From contig CAYRIF010000019.1 in NCBI GenBank assembly GCA_964424205.1, positions 1 through 21,762 on the forward strand: a stretch of DNA of 21,762 bases, in the 5' to 3' direction. The position numbers were made by a program, and so were the translations under genes. Position 1 is the stretch's first letter. Each line of letters begins with the position of its first letter. Below the pieces are notes generated by a model. That model did not search any database. It was not told the DNA's origin and saw only the letters and a list, made by a program, of their open reading frames with translations. This document shows positions 16,392-21,762 of the stretch, in pieces. Source of the DNA: CAYRIF01 sp964424205. GTDB taxonomy: Bacteria; Bacteroidota; Bacteroidia; Cytophagales; Cyclobacteriaceae.

Positions 16392-18317
16392 CTAGTGCTG
16401 TAAATCTAACTTTTCTTTTTTTAGTAATTCAATGGATAGCTTGGTAATTTCTTCCAGCTCATTTATTCGCGCTTCAATTAATTCACTTTTTTGGGTTTTC
16501 TTAATATTCTTTTTTAAATATTTCAAAATCGAATTAACTTTATCAATTCCCATATATTTAAAATTTGGGGTGATTTTATGAACAATATCTTTTGCACCAT
16601 CAAAATCATCAGTTCGTAACAATTGCTTTAATTTTCGGATTTGTTGCGGAACAGTCTTAATAAAAATCTCTACCATTTCTAATACAAGCAAACGGTCTTC
16701 ATCAGCAACCCCCGTGACATACTCCAAGTTAATAAGTGCCACGTTCTTCTTGGCATTCAACACTGCTTCATTTATTGTTTGTAATAATGCTGCAGCACCC
16801 ACAGGCTTTAAAAGGACTTTTGATACTCCTGCTTCTACGAATTGCCTGGTAACTTCATCACTAGTATCTCCTGTCAGTACGATTATAGGTGTGGTATTTG
16901 TATTCTCCGAAAAGTCATGTCTGATGCATTCAATTACCTCATACCCAGTTAATTTAGGTAGCCTATTGTCAAGTATCAGCAAATCATATTTACCTGAGGT
17001 GAGACTATCAATTACTGCTTTTCCATCGCTTACTATATCCACAGCATACCCCCACCTCGTCATAAACTCTTTTAATACTTTTTGGGTTGATAAATCATCT
17101 TCACCAATCAATATATTTAATGGTTGATGTTTGAAACTTACCGGATTTAATATCTCTTTGTTATCCTCAGCAAGCATAAAAGGCATAAAAATGGTGAATT
17201 TAGTGCCTTTACCTAAGTCGCTTTCCACTTTAATGTTTCCATCCTGTAACTCCAAAAGTTGCTTTACAATGTTTAAACCCAGACCAGTTCCTCCATAAAT
17301 TCGATTTATATCACTTTCAGCCTGTTCATACGCATTAAATATTTTATCAATATTGTTCTTAGAAATTCCAATACCCGTATCAATAATCTCAAACTGTAGA
17401 TTTATAGTATCCTTATATTTCTTTAATGCTTTAATATTTAGTTTAATAGTGCCCTTTTTAGTGAATTTTAATGCATTGTTTAACAAGTTATATAATACTT
17501 GAGATAACTTCACACTATCACCCCTTATCAATAGCGGAATCTCCGAATCTATTTGACTACTTACGACTAAGCCCTTTTCTTTGCCCAAATAGATAAAGGA
17601 GTCAAGGACAGATTTTACAAGTTTTCTAATATCAAAATCAATAGATTCAAAGGTAATTTTATTGGCTTCTATTTTTGCAATATCTAATACATCATTAACA
17701 ATTGATGAGAGGTGCTTGGCGTTAGCATGGATTGATTTTATGTAATCTGGATTAATCTGCTTGGCGCCATCACTTAGCAGCTCCGACAGTCCCAATATTC
17801 CATTGACTGGCGTTCGTATTTCATGGCTAATGGAAGTAAAAAAATCTGACTTCACCTTTTGTAACCTCAGCAACTCCTCATTCTTGTATTCTAAAAAATC
17901 TCGAGCAATCTGTGCATTCTTCTTCTCAATTTCTAAAAGCTCTTGTTGAATTACCGATTCATTTCTTTGTTGCTGCAGCGTTGTCAGGTTAGTGTAATGC
18001 GCTGTAAAATCAACCAATACCCATAAAATACATGCTTTTTCCTGGTAGAAAATTTTATAAAATGAATAATCACAAAAAGCAGTGTACTTATTTATTTCTG
18101 TAGTTATACATGGGAAATCTATTTTTTCGCCAGTTTTCAATGCCCCTAAAAGATCAGTGATACTCTCTAAAAAGGGAATATCGGCAAATAAGTTAGGAGA
18201 GATATTTGCAAAAGAAAACAGCGTATCGCATGAATCAACAAGAGTTCCTTTTGTATCAAATACAACAAATTGCACCCAACTTTCAAGAAACTTTGTTTTA
18301 TATGCTTTTAGATTCAT
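16392..18317 (-). CDS. Cytoplasmic hybrid histidine kinase: PAS-like, HisKA, HATPase, REC, Hpt
   Basis: The 641-residue protein has no membrane segment. Residues about 10-108 form a PAS-like sensor (FVVFDTKGTLVDSC to CILWVLVDFTAHY). A coiled-coil linker (112-158) leads to HisKA with phosphoacceptor H165 in SISHEIRTPVNG. The ATPase domain has the N-box NLLNNALKFT (277-286), DTGIGIS (313-319) and GGTGLGL (342-348). A receiver follows with D450 in LILDNRLP, T482 and K504. The C-terminal Hpt helix bundle has H580 in VHKITPNFKYMG, where the lysine usual at the third position after the histidine is Thr583. It should run an internal His-Asp-His relay to a response regulator, most likely the LytTR protein encoded next. 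Its ATG overlaps the GTPase stop as ATGA (18317-18314), indicating translational coupling. Confidence 0.95.
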   Translation of the reverse strand: MNLKAYKTKFLESWVQFVVFDTKGTLVDSCDTLFSFANISPNLFADIPFLESITDLLGALKTGEKIDFPCITTEINKYTAFCDYSFYKIFYQEKACILWVLVDFTAHYTNLTTLQQQRNESVIQQELLEIEKKNAQIARDFLEYKNEELLRLQKVKSDFFTSISHEIRTPVNGILGLSELLSDGAKQINPDYIKSIHANAKHLSSIVNDVLDIAKIEANKITFESIDFDIRKLVKSVLDSFIYLGKEKGLVVSSQIDSEIPLLIRGDSVKLSQVLYNLLNNALKFTKKGTIKLNIKALKKYKDTINLQFEIIDTGIGISKNNIDKIFNAYEQAESDINRIYGGTGLGLNIVKQLLELQDGNIKVESDLGKGTKFTIFMPFMLAEDNKEILNPVSFKHQPLNILIGEDDLSTQKVLKEFMTRWGYAVDIVSDGKAVIDSLTSGKYDLLILDNRLPKLTGYEVIECIRHDFSENTNTTPIIVLTGDTSDEVTRQFVEAGVSKVLLKPVGAAALLQTINEAVLNAKKNVALINLEYVTGVADEDRLLVLEMVEIFIKTVPQQIRKLKQLLRTDDFDGAKDIVHKITPNFKYMGIDKVNSILKYLKKNIKKTQKSELIEARINELEEITKLSIELLKKEKLDLQH

Positions 18318-18805
18318 TCCAACATTTGCTTGGCTAATAAACTAAAGACCTTTTCTATATTTTCTCCAGTTTTCGCACTACAGCTTGTAAATTTCTCTAA
18401 AGGTAAATCATTACGTAACATAGATTCTTCATTTTCGATTAACAAGTCAATTTTATTGGCAACTTTGATAATTGACAAGCTGGGCATCATTTTCTGAAGG
18501 GTAAGTATTTCTGAATCAATGTTTTCGTAGGTAGAAGGTCGCATAACGTCTATCACATAAATAGCACCGTGTGAACCCAGTTTGTATGATTCTGGAATTC
18601 TTTTATGGGTAGACTCCCCTGCAATGTCCCATATAATCATTGATAGATTTGTATTTCCAACTTTTATTACTTTTTTATCAATTTTAACCCCTATGGTGGT
18701 TAGGTATTCATCTGAAAATGAATGGTGAACAAATCGCTTAATCAATGACGTTTTTCCCACACCAAAGTGTCCTAACAATATCACTTTTTTGCTAATAGTC
18801 TCCAT
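18314..18805 (-). CDS. Small Ras/Rab-like GTPase (prokaryotic Ras superfamily)
   Basis: The 163-residue protein is a stand-alone G domain. It has the P-loop GHFGVGKTS (12-20), switch-I threonines T36/T37 (TTIGV), WDIAGE with D60 (59-64), NKID (117-120) and SAK (143-145). The position of Ras Gln61 is Glu64. It resembles eukaryotic Rab/Ras proteins and the bacterial Rup/MglA groups; the WD.AG motif is nearer to Rab than to MglA. There is no C-terminal cysteine for lipid attachment. Such proteins switch between GDP- and GTP-bound states and in bacteria are usually controlled by Roadblock-domain partners. It overlaps the Roadblock-like gene upstream by 14 nt and the kinase gene downstream by 4 nt, so all three are probably made together. 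The biological output is unknown. Confidence 0.93.
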   Translation of the reverse strand: METISKKVILLGHFGVGKTSLIKRFVHHSFSDEYLTTIGVKIDKKVIKVGNTNLSMIIWDIAGESTHKRIPESYKLGSHGAIYVIDVMRPSTYENIDSEILTLQKMMPSLSIIKVANKIDLLIENEESMLRNDLPLEKFTSCSAKTGENIEKVFSLLAKQMLE

Positions 18806-19622
18806 TCAACCGCTCTGTATATTCTTTAATTAGACTAGTCATTTGCATTTCATCAAACTTTTGTTCTCGATGGTATTTTTTTAATGCTACTTCAGAAAAG
18901 TCCAAAAGTACATCATCCAACTCATTTTTAAAAACCTCATCAACTACGCCAGAAGCAACGACAACGATATAAAACGACTCTAAGTTTTTTATAATTAGCT
19001 CATAATTTTCATACTCTATTGTTTCTAATTCCTGTTTTCCGAATACAAATGCATCTTTTACAAAACTCTTTATTGCGGTCAGCATTCCCGCAATCATCTC
19101 TTTATCCAGTGTATTGTGTCTTGAATAACTACCTAACAGCATACCAGAATGTTGCGCTATCACAAAAACCTCTTCTATCTCGGCTTTGATAAGATTTCTT
19201 AATACCATATCACCATCACTCACACCGCCAAACCAACCCCTAAATCTTGCCACCCATCCACTCCATGAAAAGGTTTTTTTGAGCTGCTTGTCAATTTTTT
19301 CGGAAAGGAGTTTCATCTCCCGCGCAATATATTTTTTTATCATTTTACCCATAATTGGATAAAGTGCATCCACCATTTCATCCTGTGACTCCCGTATCTG
19401 TATTTTAATGGAGTCAACCATCACCTCACCAAAAAGATTGGGGAAATTCTTACGTAAATAGGTAACTTGATCTACCAATATAGGTTTTAGTTTTTTTCTA
19501 AGCTCATCTGTACTATTGAGCTGCTCATCCAAAACATCCACCCTTTCTCCTAGCTCATTCCTGCTGAAGCGTTCCTCGTCCAGCAACAAGTCTTTGAGTA
19601 TATTTAATTGGTTATTTTCCAT
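18792..19622 (-). CDS. Protein with N-terminal coiled coil, amphipathic segment and Roadblock/LC7-like C-terminal domain
   Basis: The 276-residue protein has no signal peptide. Residues 1-60 are helical and charged. Residues about 65-115 form a further helical region (ESQDEMVDALYPIMGKMIKK). Residues 117-132 (FSWSGWVARFRGWFGG) hold three tryptophans and three phenylalanines among basic residues, suggesting a membrane-surface helix. From about 137 the predicted order is helix, strand (151-157), strand (161-167), helix (172-191), strands (197-204, 206-212, 215-224), helix (228-251). That order, with HSGMLLGS and YIVVVASG, matches Roadblock/LC7 domains such as MglB, which regulate small GTPases. 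The Roadblock call is inference from pattern, not a search. The gene overlaps the GTPase by 14 nt, which fits a direct GTPase regulator. N-terminal halves like this also occur in OmpA-type proteins of Bacteroidota and cyanobacteria, as I recall. Confidence 0.75.
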   Translation of the reverse strand: MENNQLNILKDLLLDEERFSRNELGERVDVLDEQLNSTDELRKKLKPILVDQVTYLRKNFPNLFGEVMVDSIKIQIRESQDEMVDALYPIMGKMIKKYIAREMKLLSEKIDKQLKKTFSWSGWVARFRGWFGGVSDGDMVLRNLIKAEIEEVFVIAQHSGMLLGSYSRHNTLDKEMIAGMLTAIKSFVKDAFVFGKQELETIEYENYELIIKNLESFYIVVVASGVVDEVFKNELDDVLLDFSEVALKKYHREQKFDEMQMTSLIKEYTERLNGDY

Positions 19623-19651
19623 TTTTCATGAACAGATAAGAAAACCTAGTG

Positions 19652-19981
19652 TTAAGATTGGAGTTTTTTACCAAGGTCTTCAAACATTTTACCTATTCGT
19701 TTTTTATCCATTGTGTTATCCTTATCAACCTTTTGTATAATCTTGAGTGTGTCCTTCTGTAATGCTTTTATATCAGCATTTAAATCCTTTTTCAAATCAT
19801 TAAATTGATCTAAAAAGTCTAATTTTACAGCCCTTACGGTATCATCAAATTCTTTGCGCTGGTGTTCTATCAGCTCCCGTAAATGCGTAAATTCCTGATC
19901 GTACTCTTTTATATTATCACCAAAAATAATTTCCTTAATGGCAGCTAACTTTGGATCCGTTGATGTTTTATTATTTTTCAT
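19652..19981 (-). CDS. Small coiled-coil protein, first gene of the GTPase operon
   Basis: The 109-residue soluble protein has no known catalytic motif. Apart from a short N-terminus it is almost wholly charged alpha-helix: LAAIKEIIFGDNIKEYDQEF at 12-31 and heptad-like sequence through about 95, so it probably forms a coiled coil or scaffold. It has no signal peptide or membrane helix. It starts with ATG at 19981, behind the purine-rich GAGAGGG. Its stop is 29 nt upstream of the Roadblock-like gene, so the two are likely cotranscribed. It may tether or scaffold the GTPase module, but no function can be assigned from sequence. Confidence 0.82.
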   Translation of the reverse strand: MKNNKTSTDPKLAAIKEIIFGDNIKEYDQEFTHLRELIEHQRKEFDDTVRAVKLDFLDQFNDLKKDLNADIKALQKDTLKIIQKVDKDNTMDKKRIGKMFEDLGKKLQS

Positions 19982-20027
19982 TGTCCCTCTCTCTAAGTTA
20001 AAATCAATTCCTTACTTTCCAAAATTA
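19982..20027 (-). promoter_or_regulatory. Promoter -7 box and ribosome site of the GTPase/kinase operon
   Basis: Read leftward, TAATTTTG (complement at 20020-20027) matches the Bacteroidota -7 pattern TAnnTTTG exactly, about 38 nt before the start codon. The leader contains GAGAGGG (complement at 19985-19991), 3 nt before ATG. It is one of the few Shine-Dalgarno-like sites in the window and supports the start at 19981. No good TTTG is seen 19-21 nt upstream of the -7 box. Confidence 0.5.
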
Positions 20028-20075
20028 GTGATTTATGAATGAAATTGCTATTGAATTGCCATTTTCTATGATGGA

Positions 20076-20606
20076 TTACTTACTAATAAACTCCTCTTTT
20101 ATAAAAACAGGACTCCCAGCTGTCATATCCACCCTTGTAATGGTTATAAATTGTGAGGTGATGTTCTCAATGGTGCTAACCAGTGTATCATAATTCACAT
20201 ATACAGTATCCGGTATTTTAACGGTATCAGGGTTTATCAGATATAAAAGAGAATCTGTCCTACTTCCACCAAAGTCATTTTTAGCAAACCAACCACCATA
20301 CAATAACGTATCACCACAGCTTGTTTTAAAAAGGAGTGGATTTAGAATGGCATCAACCTTACTAATACTGAATATCAAAGTATTACCGGAGTCACATTCA
20401 CTCAACTTAATAGATTTTCCTGCTTCACTCCTGCTCTTCTGTATCCATGTTTTGGTTGAATCACCGGCAAGCAGTTTTTCGGTCTGAGCAACATCAAAAC
20501 CTACAACTTCCGTTTCTTTTTCACACGCTAAGACAAATATTGCAGTTAATAAGATGATTGGCAGGAAACTTTTATTCAATTTCATCACACGCAGTAAACT
20601 TTTCAT
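20076..20606 (-). CDS. Small lipocalin-like lipoprotein
   Basis: From the ATG at 20606 the 176-residue product opens with a basic start and a hydrophobic core ending in VLAC, giving lipidated Cys28 followed by EKETE. KLLAGDSTKTW-type sequence and later strands with two more cysteines resemble Bacteroidota lipocalin-like domain proteins, which are small periplasmic or surface beta-barrels of mostly unknown ligand. An alternative start is the ATG at 20585, which gives the same lipobox with a shorter tail. The frame reaches further up to 20657, but that would overlap the divergent methyltransferase start at 20649 and lacks the signal-peptide look, so I did not use it. It is the only gene between the methyltransferase and the GTPase operon. 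No clear partner is visible. Confidence 0.75.
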   Translation of the reverse strand: MKSLLRVMKLNKSFLPIILLTAIFVLACEKETEVVGFDVAQTEKLLAGDSTKTWIQKSRSEAGKSIKLSECDSGNTLIFSISKVDAILNPLLFKTSCGDTLLYGGWFAKNDFGGSRTDSLLYLINPDTVKIPDTVYVNYDTLVSTIENITSQFITITRVDMTAGSPVFIKEEFISK

Positions 20607-20609
20607 GGC

Positions 20610-20617
20610 TATTTTTG
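20610..20617 (+). promoter_or_regulatory. Candidate -7 box of the arsenite methyltransferase gene
   Basis: TATTTTTG exactly matches the TAnnTTTG pattern and lies 31 nt before the ATG at 20649, giving a leader of about 25 nt. No TTTG is evident 19-21 nt upstream. It lies in the divergent gap shared with the lipoprotein gene. I see no palindrome typical of an ArsR operator. Confidence 0.45.
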
Positions 20618-20648
20618 GTTTCTCAATAATACTAAAGAAATATAAAAA

Positions 20649-21623
20649 ATGGAACAATCCTATTTAGAAACAACAAAAGATGTCTATAAAAAAGCCGCAG
20701 AAACCCCAGATGTAGGTTTATGCTGCACCACCAACCCAGTTTGGGAGCTACCAGATTTGGAAATTCCGAAAATAATGCAGCAAATGAATTATGGTTGTGG
20801 CAGCACCGTGAATCCGCGGGATCTTGTCAATGAACCAACCATCCTATACATCGGTGTGGGCGGTGGTATGGAATTACTACAATTTGCATATTTCAACCGA
20901 AAGCCTGGCGGTATTATTGGGATTGATGTGGTAGATGAAATGCTACATGCCTCTAAAGAAAATTTCAAAGAAGCTGAAAAATTGAATCCATGGTTTCAGT
21001 CTGCGTTTGTTACCCTTAAAAAAGGAAGCGCGCTTTCACTACCCATGGAAGATAATTCGGTGGATGTGGTCGCTCAAAATTGTCTCTTTAATATTTTCAA
21101 ACCAGAAGAATTAAAAATAGCCTTAAAAGAAGTATTCCGGGTATTAAAACCACATGGACGACTAGTATTATCCGATCCGGTTAGTGATGATAACATGTCA
21201 AACGACCTAAGGGAAGATGAAAGACTGCGTGCATTGTGCCTTACCGGTTCGTTACCACTAAACGACTATATCGACATGATTACTGGTTGCGGATTTGCCA
21301 CCATAGAAATTCGAGCAAAAAGACCCTACCGAGTGCTTTCTCCAAATCACTACAATACCGACAAACTAATCTATATAGAAAGTGTAGAAGTATGCGCTAT
21401 CAAAGACCCTATGCCTACTGATGGCCCGTGTGTATTCACTGGAAAAACTGCCATTTATTATGGTGAAGAGGAATATTATGATGACAAAGCAGGACACGTA
21501 CTCATGCAAAATCAACCGCTCGCTATTTGTGATAAAACAGCAGGACAATTTGCAGCACTCGATGAAAAAAGCATTTACATCTCTGAATCAACGTATCATT
21601 ATGATGGTGGCGGGTGCTGCTAA
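20649..21623 (+). CDS. arsM: Arsenite S-adenosylmethionine methyltransferase, arsenosugar type
   Basis: The 324-residue protein is a Rossmann methyltransferase with the SAM site TILYIGVGGGMELLQFA (64-80), acidic D93 in GIDVVDEML, and GSALSLPMEDNSVDVVAQNC (126-145). Arsenic-binding cysteines typical of ArsM are present: C25/C26 in GLCCTTNP, C50 in NYGCGST, C145 in QNCLFNIF and C197 in LCLTGSLP. The C-terminal 75 residues form an extra domain with C249, C261, C294 and a terminal GGGCC. This layout matches the arsenosugar-biosynthesis ArsM group, which methylates arsenite and usually lies beside the radical-SAM gene arsS. No such gene is visible in the last 139 bp; it may lie beyond the window. 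Assignment as ArsM is strong. The arsenosugar role is inferred from the subfamily-like tail. Confidence 0.88.
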   Translation: MEQSYLETTKDVYKKAAETPDVGLCCTTNPVWELPDLEIPKIMQQMNYGCGSTVNPRDLVNEPTILYIGVGGGMELLQFAYFNRKPGGIIGIDVVDEMLHASKENFKEAEKLNPWFQSAFVTLKKGSALSLPMEDNSVDVVAQNCLFNIFKPEELKIALKEVFRVLKPHGRLVLSDPVSDDNMSNDLREDERLRALCLTGSLPLNDYIDMITGCGFATIEIRAKRPYRVLSPNHYNTDKLIYIESVEVCAIKDPMPTDGPCVFTGKTAIYYGEEEYYDDKAGHVLMQNQPLAICDKTAGQFAALDEKSIYISESTYHYDGGGCC

Positions 21624-21630
21624 AATGATA

Positions 21631-21667
21631 TACGATTTTTGATTATAGAATTACGATTTATGATTTA
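21631..21667 (+). repeat. Short imperfect direct repeat after the methyltransferase gene
   Basis: TACGATTTTTGATTA (21631-21645) recurs as TACGATTTATGATTTA (21652-21667) with a 21-nt period. Stretches of degenerate ACGATTT words are, as I recall, common between genes in Cytophagales. It lies immediately after the stop and has no clear function here. Confidence 0.45.
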
Positions 21668-21762
21668 GCAAAAAATTCCTGTCTTGTTAAAATTATGTCT
21701 CCTTTAAAGACTATTATTATGAATGACAAAACAAGAAAATTGCAGGTTGGATAATATCAGGC

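Noticed and set aside
20607..20657. Extension of the lipoprotein gene to an ATG at 20657.
   Set aside because: It would overlap the start of the divergent methyltransferase gene and put 17 residues of non-signal sequence before the signal peptide.
21676..21738. CTTGTT/AACAAG inverted repeat after the methyltransferase gene as a terminator.
   Set aside because: The arms are six bases and separated by about 45 nt, with no T tract; chance is likely in AT-rich DNA.
21696..21755. ATG frame of 19 codons near the right edge as the start of a downstream gene.
   Set aside because: It ends at TAA within 60 bp and has no recognisable sequence or ribosome site.

Overview
The window looks like a chromosomal segment of a Bacteroidota bacterium, probably of the Cytophagales/Flammeovirgaceae type. 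Supporting signs are AT-rich DNA, few clear Shine-Dalgarno sites, several TAnnTTTG-type -7 boxes before genes, acidic-tailed lipoproteins, a cytoplasmic hybrid histidine kinase paired with a LytTR regulator, and an arsenosugar-type ArsM. I see no IS element, prophage, CRISPR array, rRNA or tRNA.

Layout. (1) About 1-5930 is a surface-polysaccharide neighbourhood. A leftward pair holds an AsnB-type asparagine synthetase, broken by one in-frame TAA, overlapping a GT4 glycosyltransferase that runs off the left edge. Divergent from it, rightward, are an exported parallel beta-helix protein with a C-terminal membrane anchor and a second GT4 enzyme. (2) 5987-10137 holds leftward housekeeping and accessory genes: an APC-type amino acid permease with a soluble C-terminal domain, exonuclease III, and a di-heme cytochrome c peroxidase lipoprotein with a good terminator. 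(3) 10138-10530 is a long non-coding stretch with hairpins. Rightward genes follow: an SPFH/prohibitin-like protein, citrate synthase (with a clear terminator) and penicillin-binding protein 1C (TTG start). (4) 15170-19981 is a leftward signalling block. In transcription order it encodes a coiled-coil protein, a protein whose C-terminal half reads as a Roadblock/LC7 domain, a Ras/Rab-like small GTPase, a cytoplasmic PAS-HisKA-HATPase-REC-Hpt hybrid kinase, a LytTR response regulator, and after a hairpin a single-domain response regulator. (5) 20076-21623 holds a small lipocalin-like lipoprotein divergent from an arsenosugar-type arsenite methyltransferase.

The most interesting item is the signalling block. 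The first four genes are tightly packed (29-nt gap, 14-nt overlap, 4-nt ATGA overlap) behind an exact TAnnTTTG box and a purine-rich ribosome site. A GTPase with a likely Roadblock partner is thus genetically coupled to a membrane-free hybrid kinase and a DNA-binding regulator, suggesting that GTPase state feeds a phosphorelay. This is inference from domains and gene order. The exact pathway, signal and targets cannot be read from the sequence.
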